A stretch of 39,603 nucleotides of DNA from Caldilineaceae bacterium (GCA_022842065.1 JALHQH010000023.1:140808-180410), one strand, 5' to 3'; shown: positions 1-7,761, counted from the first letter of the stretch. A program made the numbers and translations. Notes: generated from the sequence alone by a model not told the origin.

Positions 1-126
1 CGTGAAACGTGATGCGTAAAACGTGAAACGTGATGCGTAAAACGTGAAACGTGATGCGTAAAACGTGAAACGTGATGCGTAAAACGTGAAACGTGATGCG
101 TAAAACGTGAAACGTGATGTGTAAAC
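1..126. repeat. 21-bp tandem repeat array, six units
   Basis: The unit cgtgaaacgtgatgcgtaaa plus one a starts at 1, 22, 43, 64, 85 and 106. The first five copies are identical and the sixth has a c-to-t change and a diverged end. There are no spacers, so it is not CRISPR. Each unit holds two near-identical half units built on acgtgaaacgt. The array may extend off the left edge. It lies just past the 3' end of the tail sheath gene. Confidence 0.95.
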
Positions 127-140
127 CGAACTTGTTGCGC

Positions 141-178
141 ATTACGTTTCACGTTTTACGTTTCACGCATCACGTTTT
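141..178. repeat. Inverted copy of the 21-bp repeat, overlapping the sheath stop codon
   Basis: This stretch (attacgtttcacgttttacg and onward) is the reverse complement of the units at 1-126. An RNA spanning 1-178 could form a long hairpin. It overlaps the stop codon of the leftward sheath gene at 177-179, so a role in ending that transcript is possible (inference). Confidence 0.75.
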
Positions 179-1970
179 AACTCCGCGCATCCGCAGTCTT
201 CTGACCGATGCGGAAGATGACAAATTCAGCCGGGTAGAGGACGGCGACGCCAATCTCACAGATCAGCCGCCCGTTGTCGAGGTCGTTCTGCGTCATGGTG
301 GAGCGGTCGCAGCGCACAAAGTAGGCCTCTTCGGGGGTGGTGCCCAGCAAGGCGCCGTTGCGCCACTCGTTGTAGAGAAAGGCAGCCACGGTTTCGCGAA
401 GGTTGGCCCACAGCCGTTCGCCGTTGGGTTCAAAGACCGCCCATTGGGTCGAACGGTCAATCGAATGCTCCAGATAGATGAAGTAGCGGCGCACATTGAC
501 ATACTTCCATTCGGGGTCAGATGAGGTGGTGCGGGCACCCCAGACCCGGTTGCCTCGCCCAAAAAAGTAGCGGAGACAGTTGACGCCATTGGGGTTGAGC
601 AACTCCTGCTGCGGCTTGTTGATCTCGCGTTCAAAGCGCAGCGCGCCGAGCACCACTTCGTTGGCCGGCGCTTTCCAGACGCCACGCTCCACATCGTTGC
701 GGGCGTAGATGCCGGTGATAAAACCACTGGGTGGCACTGCGATCTCTTTGGGAATCTGCTCATTCCCCGGCCGTGCCAGGGGGTTTTCGACCATGACCCA
801 GGGGTAATAGAGCGCGGAGCGGGTGGAGTCGATCTGCGCCTTGGTGGCCAGCGCTTCGGCGATGGTCTGTCCCTGGGGCGTATCGAGCACGGCGATGCGA
901 TATTGCATCCGCTCGACATGGGCGATCAGGCTGCCCTGGATCGACAGCCGCTGCGTTGCGTCGCCGTGGGCCGAATAACCAGGGGCAGCGATGATCGAAA
1001 TATCCTCGATCTGTTCCAAAAGGGCCAACGCCTCGCTATAGGCCACCGAACCGCCAAAGGGCAGACTCGCCGCCGTCAGGGGAATCGTGTTGGTCGGCTG
1101 TTGCCCGTCGTTGCCGCCCGCCACCGCCACGATACGTTCACCTGCGCCGACGGGCGGCGGGGCGGTGTCAATATTCGGGAAGAGCTGTGCGTGGAGTTGG
1201 AAGGAGGTCACCGCGCCGGCAAATTGGATAAAATAGGGATTTTGCAGTGCATCAGCCCGCCGCGATGGGTGCTGCTGTAAGAGCAGGCCGAGATAGCGCG
1301 GGTGCGTGGCCGCATAACCCAGATTTTCATAGAGTTGCAGATTGCCGGCCCCATCGGTGGTCTCGACCAGCAAGGTGATCAACTCCATCACGGCGGGCAG
1401 TGCGGCCAAATTTAGATTATCATCAGGGTCACCGGAGGCGGCCAGCCAATCGGCTCCCTGCTTGCGATAATAGGTGCGGGCACCGGCCGCGCCCGTGCTG
1501 AGGAGGGAACCTTCCGGGGCGGCGGTCAGCGAAATGAGCGAAGCAGGGACGCGCTGTTCCACAAAACGGACTCGCCCGTTATAACCACTGCCCGGTTGCA
1601 TGGCGACCACGCGTGCGGTATTGGCGCCATCGGCTACAAAGTTAGCCGAGACGGCGACGCCGGTGTTGTCATTGGCGGTGCGGACAAAGGTGCGGGCGAC
1701 AAAGAGGCGCGAGCCGCCGTTGTTGAAAAAGCTACGCACGGCATGGGCCAGATAATTGGGCTGCGTGCCATTACTGAAGACCAGATCGCCCATACTGCCA
1801 TAGATGCGTGTAAACTCGCCGAAGCTGGTGATCACTTCGGGGGTGGTCGTCAGTGGCCCTTTCTGGGTGGGGCCGACAAAGGCGGTGGTACTGGTGCTGA
1901 CCCCTTCAATCGACTTGGGGCGAAAGCTGGTCTCTTCGACATAGACACCGGGCGCCAGGTACTCAGGCAT
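177..1970 (-). CDS. Phage-type contractile tail sheath protein (injection-system sheath)
   Basis: The 597-residue protein opens with PEYLAPGVYVEE, the N-terminal signature of contractile tail sheath proteins, then GVSTSTTAFVGPTQKGP. The last 130 residues carry the typical sheath C-terminal domain, with EEAYFVRCD and an ICEIGVAVLYPAEFV strand. In the family, sheath subunits polymerise around the inner tube and contract to drive it into a target. A GTG at 1979 is in frame, but the ATG at 1968-1970 lies 8 nt after AAGGAG and is the better start. The upstream DUF4255 gene on the same strand supports an extracellular contractile injection system rather than a prophage; no capsid or packaging gene is seen. 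Tube, baseplate and ATPase genes are not in the window and may lie to the left. Confidence 0.93.
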   Translation of the reverse strand: MPEYLAPGVYVEETSFRPKSIEGVSTSTTAFVGPTQKGPLTTTPEVITSFGEFTRIYGSMGDLVFSNGTQPNYLAHAVRSFFNNGGSRLFVARTFVRTANDNTGVAVSANFVADGANTARVVAMQPGSGYNGRVRFVEQRVPASLISLTAAPEGSLLSTGAAGARTYYRKQGADWLAASGDPDDNLNLAALPAVMELITLLVETTDGAGNLQLYENLGYAATHPRYLGLLLQQHPSRRADALQNPYFIQFAGAVTSFQLHAQLFPNIDTAPPPVGAGERIVAVAGGNDGQQPTNTIPLTAASLPFGGSVAYSEALALLEQIEDISIIAAPGYSAHGDATQRLSIQGSLIAHVERMQYRIAVLDTPQGQTIAEALATKAQIDSTRSALYYPWVMVENPLARPGNEQIPKEIAVPPSGFITGIYARNDVERGVWKAPANEVVLGALRFEREINKPQQELLNPNGVNCLRYFFGRGNRVWGARTTSSDPEWKYVNVRRYFIYLEHSIDRSTQWAVFEPNGERLWANLRETVAAFLYNEWRNGALLGTTPEEAYFVRCDRSTMTQNDLDNGRLICEIGVAVLYPAEFVIFRIGQKTADARS

Positions 1971-2007
1971 GGTTGTCACTCCTTTGGTTACAAGTTAGAT
2001 AGGACTT

Positions 2008-2120
2008 ATGCATCGGGAACGCCGCCCTGGGCACCCGCTCCGGCGGAATGCCGTTTGGGCGCTCTGCGGCTGCGGGGACGCGGAGCTTCCTTATGGCATA
2101 ACCACACAGCGCGTGGTTAC
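2008..2120. repeat. Palindromic intergenic repeat between sheath and upstream gene
   Basis: The 160-bp gap holds GC-rich inverted segments (cgggaacgccgcc and related) and a small hairpin at 2099-2119, where TAACCAC pairs with GTGGTTA. The first motif also occurs inside the element at 10682-10825. It looks like a REP-type repeat rather than a gene. Confidence 0.5.
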
Positions 2121-2130
2121 GAGCAAATCA

Positions 2131-2895
2131 TTAAAGTGCCACGGTCAGGGTCGTGGTCTGGGTTTGGCCGCGCCTGAGTTGGATATTCAAGGTGGTGGAC
2201 GGCCACGTGTTACGGTTGGCGATCAGTTGATCGGGATCGGGCAACGCGTTGGCGGTCGCCACAAAGGTGGGATCGACCACGACATCGAGCACCGCGGGTA
2301 CTTCAAAGATCAACACAGGCGCTTCCCCTTCCCCGCCATTCCCACCGCCGCCATCACCATCCTCATCATTAGAAATGGCCACCGGCAGCGCGGGGACACC
2401 GATGGTGACTTCGCCGATAATGTGCCCTTGCCAGGCCGTCAGCGCCTGGGCAACGGTGGTCAGCACGCCGTCGATGGTACGCTGGACCCGCAAGAGCGCG
2501 GCCGGCAATGGTCGCCCTGCGCCATCAACCACCGTCGCCCGGATCAGCGCCCAATCGGGCGGGGCGGGGGCGGTGGGACGGCGAAAGAGCAAAATGTCAA
2601 CGGGGCGGAAGAGCGAGCCACCATTGGCAACATGGCTCGGATCGCTATCGCGCGGCAGGGCCAAGGTAAAGCGCCGTCCCCAGTAATGACCGCCTTGGTC
2701 GGTGACGGTCAATTCGAGGGTTGGTCCCGGCGGCGCGCCGGCGCGATTGGCTAACAGGGCGTAGAGACCAAGGCGATTACGCACAATCTTCAGGCCGGGA
2801 GCGCTGACTGCCAGCCCGTTGTTGACGAGCAGGCCACTGTTGGCGTCGATAAAGCGCAGCCCTGCGAGCACGCGGTGTTGTACCACTTCTGCCAT
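2131..2895 (-). CDS. Unknown protein of the injection-system cluster
   Basis: The 254-residue protein is not recognised. It starts MAEVVQHRVLAGLRFIDANS, is rich in beta-forming stretches, and has an acidic Gly-rich insert (NDEDGDGGGGNGGEGE) near residue 180. The segment WALIRATVVDGAGRPLPAALLRVQ resembles carboxypeptidase-regulatory-like beta sandwiches. No signal peptide or membrane segment is evident. The start ATG overlaps the stop of the DUF4255 gene by one base (TAATG), which implies translational coupling; an AAGGA lies upstream. Its place between DUF4255 and the sheath suggests a structural or adaptor part of the particle, which is inference from context only. Confidence 0.75.
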   Translation of the reverse strand: MAEVVQHRVLAGLRFIDANSGLLVNNGLAVSAPGLKIVRNRLGLYALLANRAGAPPGPTLELTVTDQGGHYWGRRFTLALPRDSDPSHVANGGSLFRPVDILLFRRPTAPAPPDWALIRATVVDGAGRPLPAALLRVQRTIDGVLTTVAQALTAWQGHIIGEVTIGVPALPVAISNDEDGDGGGGNGGEGEAPVLIFEVPAVLDVVVDPTFVATANALPDPDQLIANRNTWPSTTLNIQLRRGQTQTTTLTVAL

Positions 2896-3485
2896 TAAGC
2901 ACCTGTCCTTGGCTCATGCCGCGCCGGGCTTAAACGGGCATCCACCACCGGCAGCGCAGCCGGCGTCTGATCGGGATCCAGCCGGATCGCCCGCGCGACA
3001 TAGGGAAAGCTGAGCCGATAGGCTGGCGCCAACGCATCCCAGACGCGCAGCAGATCTTCGTGGCTCAGCTCCGCTGGGACGATCTGTACGAGATCCTCAC
3101 TATCCCATGCTTCCGGGGCAAAGGTTGCCGTGTCGAGCATCGGATAGAGATAGAACTGACGCATGGCCCAACCCAGGATCGTCTGCTCAAGCTCCGCATT
3201 GTCGGCCCAGACGGTCAACAGATAGTGGAGATCTACGGTCAGAGGTACCGTGCGCTGGCGTGGATTATGTTCTGGCCGGGCGTTGCGCATAAACTCGTTG
3301 ACCGTAATCCGATAGAGAAAGAGTGAAAGGGTGGTGCCCAGGTTGTCGGTATCGGTCAACTCCTTGCTGGAGAAGAGCCGAAAATCACAGGGAAAACCGC
3401 CCTCGCGCAGCGCATCTGGATAGGTATTGCGCAAAAAGCGGATCAGCCCGTTGCCCACAGCATGGATTGCAGTATGATTGGCCAT
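2895..3485 (-). CDS. DUF4255 / Pvc16-family N-terminal domain protein
   Basis: The 196-residue protein begins with HTAIHAVGNGLIRFLRNTYP and continues with TLSLFLYRITVNEFMRN and VDLHYLLTVWADNAELEQT. This pattern (short helical start, a seven-strand core with LYR, then a tryptophan-rich helix) is that of DUF4255/Pvc16_N. These proteins are regular members of PVC/Afp-type contractile injection clusters and are thought to act at the tube or sheath terminus. It lies 12 bp after the small gene at 3498-3743 and is coupled to the next gene by TAATG, so the three form one leftward transcription unit. Confidence 0.88.
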   Translation of the reverse strand: MANHTAIHAVGNGLIRFLRNTYPDALREGGFPCDFRLFSSKELTDTDNLGTTLSLFLYRITVNEFMRNARPEHNPRQRTVPLTVDLHYLLTVWADNAELEQTILGWAMRQFYLYPMLDTATFAPEAWDSEDLVQIVPAELSHEDLLRVWDALAPAYRLSFPYVARAIRLDPDQTPAALPVVDARLSPARHEPRTGA

Positions 3486-3497
3486 TGTCGGTTTCGC

Positions 3498-3743
3498 TTA
3501 CGGTTTAGGATCATTTTCGGGCCTAAAATCAACACCCAGCTCGACCATATACTGTTTGACAAAGTGCAGCATGGTCGTGAGATCTTTGGTATAGTGGCGC
3601 TGGCCGCTGGTCACATGTTCGATCAGGCCACGCCACTCGACGGGGGCACCGGCTAATTCACGCCGCTCGACCCAGATACGTAACATAAAGGCGGCAGTTT
3701 GATCTTCAAATAGGTTCATGAGCCTTGTCGAGTGCAGTTGCAC
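3498..3743 (-). CDS. Small protein of the injection-system operon
   Basis: The 81-residue product has the core FMLRIWVERRELAGAP, VEWRGLIEHVTSGQRHY and TMLHFVKQYMVELG. Short proteins of this RIW...WRG...HV.SG..RY type occur widely without a known function, so I leave it unnamed. The start is uncertain: a GTG at 3741-3743 gives 81 residues, and an in-frame ATG at 3717-3719, with AAGG only 3 nt away, gives 73. It is 12 bp upstream of the DUF4255 gene on the same strand. The REP-type repeat at 3836-3931 separates it from the BTAD regulator. Confidence 0.72.
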   Translation of the reverse strand: MQLHSTRLMNLFEDQTAAFMLRIWVERRELAGAPVEWRGLIEHVTSGQRHYTKDLTTMLHFVKQYMVELGVDFRPENDPKP

Positions 3744-3835
3744 AGCTGAAGACGAGAGCAGATTGAGATAAATGTATTGTAACTGGGGGCGGTCACTGGG
3801 CGGTCACCGCACAATCACCGAGTGGTTACTATCCT

Positions 3836-3931
3836 CGTTCCACGCCCTGCGTGGAATGCCAGCGAGGACGCTCTGCGTCCAGGACGCAGACGCGTCCTCA
3901 CGGGATTCCCACGCGGAGCGTGGGAACCAGC
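3836..3931. repeat. REP-type palindromic repeat cluster
   Basis: Two adjoining palindromic blocks are visible: one around ccacgccctgcgtgga, and one around ggacgctctgcgtccaggac with ttcccacgcggagcgtggga. This is the form of extragenic palindromes found in many bacteria. It fills most of the gap between the BTAD regulator stop and the small gene downstream and could end or attenuate the regulator transcript. Confidence 0.75.
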
Positions 3932-3939
3932 ATCGTTGG

Positions 3940-4893
3940 TTATTGTGGGGCCGCGCCGTAACGTTCCACCAGTTGGATCGCCTGTTGCAGTTGGACGCGT
4001 GCTTCATCAAAGCGGCGCATGGCGAGCTGTAGAGCGTCCAGAGCTTGGGCCTGGTTGGTGGGCAGTGGCGTCTTCGTCGGCATGGCGGGCGGCGGCGTGA
4101 CTGTGCCCGTTGGGCGGCTGGTTGGGCTTTGTTTCATCACCTGCTGAAAGAGCAACTGCGTCTCGGCCATGGGCGGCACATCCAACTCACGTTCGAGTAG
4201 ATCGCAACAACGTTCATATTGGCGCACGGCCAGGGCACGTTGTCCATTTTGCAGATAAAATTTCATCATGGCGCGGTGGATCTCTTCGCGCAAGGGGTCG
4301 ATATTGAGGATCTGTTGGCCATAGGCCAGGCTCTGATCGAGGCAGATGTGGCCGGAACGATTGTCGGCGTAATAGTGCATGAGGTGAGCCAGGGCATTCA
4401 GATAGAGGCGGCGTAACTGTTCGCGCGCAAGTAACGCCCAATCGGTGTAGTAGCCCTCTAATAAGTCGCCCTGATAAAGGGCCAGCGTTTGTTCAACGGT
4501 GACCACTTCCTGTGGCTGCAACGTGCCCACTGGTTTACGCAGGATCGGCTCAAGCTGCGCGGCAAAACATTCAATATCCAGCCAGTAATCACTGGTCCAG
4601 TTAAAGCCCAATTCGCCGCGGTCGGTGCTGATCAGGTAGCGACCCCGTTGCCCCTCTTCTGGTTCTATGGCGCGTCGCAAGCGCCAAACTGTACTATTCA
4701 GACATTTACGTGCGCTCTGTTGATCTTGATCACCCCAGAAGACGGCCATCACCTGTTCGCGCGGGCAGAGCCGGCGCGGTTGCAGCAAAAGGTAGGCCAG
4801 TAGGGCCTGACTAATCGGCGTGGCGTTAACGGCCGGCGTAGCATCAGCCGTAATGTGCAAACAGCCAAAGAGGGAGATTTTGAGTGTACACAT
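3940..4893 (-). CDS. BTAD-domain (SARP/AfsR-like) transcriptional regulator
   Basis: The 317-residue protein has an N-terminal winged-helix DNA-binding domain (residues about 1-95: SLFGCLHITAD, LLAYLLLQPRRLCPREQVM, KCLNSTVWRLRRAIEP). A bacterial transcriptional activator domain of TPR-like helices follows (about 100-250: DIECFAAQ, LYQGDLLEGYYTDWALLARE, YGQQILNIDPLREEIHRAMM, QRALAVRQYERCCDLLERELDV). A short Pro/Thr linker and a terminal helix close it. There is no NB-ARC ATPase, so it is a short SARP-type regulator. The start ATG at 4891-4893 is chosen over an upstream in-frame TTG because GAGGA precedes it by 9 nt. It is upstream of, and co-oriented with, the contractile-injection genes, and may control them (inference). 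Confidence 0.9.
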   Translation of the reverse strand: MCTLKISLFGCLHITADATPAVNATPISQALLAYLLLQPRRLCPREQVMAVFWGDQDQQSARKCLNSTVWRLRRAIEPEEGQRGRYLISTDRGELGFNWTSDYWLDIECFAAQLEPILRKPVGTLQPQEVVTVEQTLALYQGDLLEGYYTDWALLAREQLRRLYLNALAHLMHYYADNRSGHICLDQSLAYGQQILNIDPLREEIHRAMMKFYLQNGQRALAVRQYERCCDLLERELDVPPMAETQLLFQQVMKQSPTSRPTGTVTPPPAMPTKTPLPTNQAQALDALQLAMRRFDEARVQLQQAIQLVERYGAAPQ

Positions 4894-5040
4894 GATGATT
4901 CTTCCTCGATCCCCACAAAGGGAGACGCCCAAATGGCGAACGGCAACGAGTAATTGGCTTGCGTCAATATAAACGCTGCATCCGCCATTATTCCAGGAAT
5001 CATCTGCTATTTTTAATCAATAACTCATCTTTTAGCTACG

Positions 5041-5402
5041 CTAATGTTTTGGGGTCATGAGGACCTGGTCGGCCAGCGCATAGACAATGTGGGGCACATC
5101 GGCGATCACCACCCCAAACAGAGCGGGCACGGTTCGGTGCTTGTGAACAAGATACACTCATCGGGGTGCTCATACAGCAGATCGCCGCCATTGAGCAAGG
5201 CGTTGAGTTCGGCGTGCCGGATGTCGCTCCGCAGTTCACGATGGCGTGCCCGCCCCCGCGCGATGAGCTGGTCACGCCAGACGAGCACTGCGCCAATGGG
5301 CAGTTCGCCGGCCTGGCCGGCGGCCGCGGCTTCGGCCAATGCCTCCTGCATAAAGGCCGCCAGATCGACTGACTCCAGTTCGGCGGCAAGAAAGTTTGTC
5401 AT
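5041..5402 (-). pseudogene. Nucleoside/tRNA-type deaminase, frameshifted and C-terminally shortened
   Basis: The intact frame from the ATG at 5400-5402 (GGAGG upstream) reads through ELPIGAVLVW, DIRHAELNALLNGG (catalytic His-Ala-Glu) and TEPCPLCLG (zinc-binding PCxxC). It then hits TGA at about 5106. Shifting by one base in a GGGG run restores the expected continuation VVIADVPHIVYALADQV, which ends at TAG (5041-5043). Even repaired, the protein is about 120 residues, while family members usually carry another 40-50 after this strand. It therefore looks both frameshifted and truncated; a sequencing error could explain the shift but not the missing end. Intact relatives hydrolytically deaminate cytosine or adenine in nucleosides or tRNA; the substrate class cannot be settled here. 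Confidence 0.75.
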
Positions 5403-5441
5403 TGTCTCCTCCACGTCCTGTGATCAATGGAAATGAAATCT

Positions 5442-5485
5442 GCCATGTCGTAAGGGCACGATATATCGTGCCCTTACGACATGGC
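5442..5485. repeat. 44-bp perfect palindrome
   Basis: Two 22-bp arms (gccatgtcgtaagggcacga plus ta) form a perfect inverted repeat with no loop. The core taagggcacg...cgtgccctta is the same family as the palindromes at 20644-20671 and 38201-38230. It lies between the deaminase remnant and the ankyrin gene. Confidence 0.9.
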
Positions 5486-5563
5486 GCGTAAGGCTTAACG
5501 CATTTTATCGATGCCGGGATTGGGACGGCACAAGGTTACTGACAAGCAGCAAAAGCGGCTTAG

Positions 5564-6293
5564 CTATAAGCTCGCGGCCGGCTGTGCGCCGTGGTCGGTT
5601 AGCCATTGCACCAACGCCGCGACCCCACTGGCCTGGGCGACATCGAGCGGTGCCTTGCGGTCGTAGCCAATCCAGTTCAAATTCGCCCCCTGTTGGTAAA
5701 GGTAGGCGACCACCGCAAGTTGTCCCCCGCGACAGCCATGCCAGCAGGCGTTTGTGATCTGCGCTGGTGTGGGCGGCGGCGGCCGGGTGACCTCTGCTTG
5801 GACGGCAGGCAACAGGCCCAAGGCGGCAGCCTGCCAGAGGTTTGTCATGGCCCCGCGCGCAAACAAGCGGCGGGCGGCCCGCCACTGGCCAAAGACGACC
5901 GCGTCGGACATAGGTGTGCCACCCGTAAAAGCCCCGCCTGGGGCCTCGATGTCGGCCCCCCCCATCCAGCAGCGCGTCAAGGACCCCAACATCATCGTTG
6001 CTGGCCGCCCAGTGTAAGGCCGTTTCTGGGGCGTTGGTATGCAGTACAGTCGCGTTGACCTCTGCCCCGGCCCCAATCAAAGTCGCCACCGTCTGTGGCC
6101 CATTCGGGAAGTGCCCAGGCCAGTCCGCCACGACATGCAAGAGCGCGCGCGCCACCCCGCCGCGATCCACAATCCTCGCTTGCGCTAACGCTGGGTTACC
6201 GGCTAGCAATTTTCCTAGGCCGTTGACATCACCAACCTGAATCGTTTGCACAACCATAACCGCCAGCGCATCATCTGCGGATAAATTTAGCAT
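5564..6293 (-). pseudogene. Ankyrin-repeat protein, frameshifted in a G8 tract
   Basis: From the ATG at 6291-6293 (GGAGG just upstream) the frame encodes ankyrin-like units: VATLIGAGAEVNATVLH, APETALHWAASNDDVGVLDALLDGG. At a run of eight G (5956-5963 on the plus strand as C8) the frame is lost. The neighbouring frame carries on with ADIEAPGGAF, RRLFARGAM, GGQLAVVAYLYQQGANLNW and APLDVAQASGVAALVQWL, ending at 5564. Seven G instead of eight would give one continuous protein of about 243 residues. Such proteins bind other proteins through stacked helix pairs. The shift may be a real phase-variable tract, decay, or an assembly error. Confidence 0.8.
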
Positions 6294-6374
6294 AAGATCC
6301 TCCATCGTCGATCGTGTTCACCAATCGGTATGGCAGGCCGCTATCCGTTGGCCTTTGGCTACCGAACCCAGTAG

Positions 6375-6878
6375 TCACATCGTGCTTCGGGGCCGCACAT
6401 GACCAAACCAGCGCGGGACGGCGGCGGTGTATGCTTGGTATTCTGCACCGAACTTGGCCGCGAGGTAACGCTCTTCGGGCACGATCAGCACATAGTGACA
6501 GATCGCCAGGGCAGGCAGCAGGAGTACCAATACCCAGGGCCATTGGAAGATTAGCGCGCTGCCGATCAACAGACAAACGCCGCCGAGATAGAGGGGATTT
6601 CTGGAGATCGCAAAAACCCCAGTGGTGACAAGCTGACGTGTCGGCTGGCCGGGATCGGTCGGCTGGCCATACTGCGCAAATTCCCGCCGCGCCCGGACGA
6701 CGAGCACCACGCCCCCGATCACGAGGAGCGCGCTGGCGAGGGTGATAGCTGGAGTGAAAGATCCATGCGGAAAGGAGAGTGGCCGCACCCGTTGCAACCC
6801 GATCGCCACCAACAAGGGCAGGCCAAAGACCACCTCGAAGATCTGCCACCATCGTTTGTGCGCGACGTCGGTTGCCAT
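6375..6878 (-). CDS. Isoprenylcysteine carboxyl methyltransferase-like membrane protein
   Basis: The 167-residue protein has four or five hydrophobic segments. The C-terminal methyltransferase core of the ICMT/PEMT type is clear: LVTTGVFAISRNPLYLGG, a membrane hairpin (IFQWPWVLVLLLPALAICHYVLI), then PEERYLAAKFGAEYQAY and PRW. This core binds S-adenosylmethionine at the membrane face. The substrate of bacterial members is generally unknown. The ATG at 6876-6878 (AGGA upstream) fits the membrane start better than the upstream in-frame codons. A truncated paralogue lies 1.2 kb away at 7807-8085. Confidence 0.88.
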   Translation of the reverse strand: MATDVAHKRWWQIFEVVFGLPLLVAIGLQRVRPLSFPHGSFTPAITLASALLVIGGVVLVVRARREFAQYGQPTDPGQPTRQLVTTGVFAISRNPLYLGGVCLLIGSALIFQWPWVLVLLLPALAICHYVLIVPEERYLAAKFGAEYQAYTAAVPRWFGHVRPRSTM

Positions 6879-6888
6879 AAAGTCCTGA

Positions 6889-7054
6889 TTATCCCGCCGC
6901 TGCGGGAACCGAAGTTCGGCGGTGAGTGCCCTTGAGTGCATAAGGTTGGACTAACACATCTGCAGGCAAGCCTAACCCAGTTTGTAATTTGCGAATCATC
7001 TCCAGTGATAAAGGGCGGCGATTGAAAATTCTGAGGTACACACGCTTAAATTCT
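6889..7054 (-). pseudogene. HigA-like antitoxin remnant (C-terminal part)
   Basis: A short minus-strand frame reads AEFKRVYLRIFNRRPLSLEM followed by IRKLQTGLGLPADVLVQPYAL. RPLSL-MIRKL...GLG.PADVL is the C-terminal helix-turn-helix signature of HigA/XRE antitoxins. There is no N-terminal half: the frame runs into the end of the DUF2283 gene without a start. It ends at a TAA at 6889-6891, with a non-family tail. It is a relic and is too short for routine gene calling. Confidence 0.65.
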
Positions 7055-7058
7055 GCGC

Positions 7059-7430
7059 TTAGGCAATCGCCAGCATCTGGGTTTGCAGCAAGCTGATCGG
7101 GATCGTTTCAGTCACCGACGGCGAGTAGTTTGAAACGAGCAAAATCTCATTGACCGGCGGCTCCTGCAAAATCTCTAATGCCAGCTCACGCAGTTCGTCT
7201 GACAGTTCGGCTAATCCGGTCAGTGGTAAACTGCGCACTCCCATGTCTGTCGGTTGTGCCAGATACGAATAATCAAAAATGGTTACGCCGACTGCCTGCC
7301 GCGTTGCCCTATCGACCCGTAACAACAGTTGGTCGTTGAGCGCAATGCCCGTTGCCTTTTTGCCAGGCACAAATGTGATGTAGAGCGTATCGCCGACCTC
7401 ATCATACTTGAAAATTGCTTCTGTCATCAC
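7059..7430 (-). CDS. DUF2283 domain protein, possible antitoxin-like partner
   Basis: The 123-residue protein has the DUF2283 core FKYDEVGDTLYITFVPGK, then ALNDQLLLRVDRATRQAVGVTIFDYS. The C-terminal part (about residues 70-123) is acidic and helical, then ends in SVTETIPISLLQTQM. The start is GTG 7428-7430 or ATG 7425-7427. It begins 1-4 nt after the stop of the BECR-like gene, so the two are surely co-translated. DUF2283 proteins are frequent small partners of toxin-like genes. An antitoxin role here is inference from the pairing. Confidence 0.82.
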   Translation of the reverse strand: MMTEAIFKYDEVGDTLYITFVPGKKATGIALNDQLLLRVDRATRQAVGVTIFDYSYLAQPTDMGVRSLPLTGLAELSDELRELALEILQEPPVNEILLVSNYSPSVTETIPISLLQTQMLAIA

Positions 7431-7431
7431 T

Positions 7432-7761
7432 TCACTTGATTTCTTTTTGGAAGGCTGTCACAACATAGTTGTTCGCTACCGGTCGCCCTTGCTCATTTTC
7501 GCGAATCCGAAACAGGACGAAGACAATGATATGGGTATTGCTATCGATCAGATGGCTATAGGCTTTACTATATTCATACTTCTGGGGTTGGAGCGGAATC
7601 TGTCTACGTCGCCCTTGCCGGATCGTCTCCTTGAGTTCTTGCTCATAGTCATCCATTTCAGGATGACCGTCTGCCGCTATAATGTGTTCCCAGCGTTCCT
7701 GGGTGAGGTAGATTTGATGACCCTGTCGATCAAACACCTGCCAGCGGATACTATCCATCAT
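7432..7761 (-). CDS. Putative BECR-fold (RelE/barnase-like) nuclease toxin
   Basis: The 109-residue protein follows the pattern of small BECR-fold nucleases. VFDRQGHQIYLTQERWEHI is followed by a helix with GHPEMDDYEQELKETIRQG, then strands YEYSKAYSH, THIIVFVLFRI and NNYVVTAFQKEI. The conserved points are the LT-ERW-HI helix, HPEM, a YSK and a terminal VVTA strand. Related proteins are suspected RNases, but no catalytic residues can be assigned from sequence alone. The downstream DUF2283 gene follows by 1-4 nt, a usual toxin-antitoxin layout. The pair sits among relics of other toxin-antitoxin loci. Confidence 0.7.
   Translation of the reverse strand: MMDSIRWQVFDRQGHQIYLTQERWEHIIAADGHPEMDDYEQELKETIRQGRRRQIPLQPQKYEYSKAYSHLIDSNTHIIVFVLFRIRENEQGRPVANNYVVTAFQKEIK

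Noticed and set aside
1..126. Regular repeats reminiscent of a CRISPR array
   Set aside because: Units are contiguous 21-mers without unique spacers, and no cas genes are present.
177..1970. Prophage tail
   Set aside because: No capsid, portal, terminase or lysis genes nearby, and DUF4255/Pvc16 with a BTAD regulator points to an injection system instead.
2249..2754. Long plus-strand frames opposite the unknown injection-cluster gene
   Set aside because: Their low-complexity Pro/Ser/Arg composition mirrors the GC-rich coding strand. The minus-strand gene has operon coupling and a ribosome-binding site.
6914..6920. Another GTTCGGC box near the HigA relic, as a further attC-like site
   Set aside because: No paired box with suitable spacing is found, and this heptamer also occurs by chance in coding DNA of this window.
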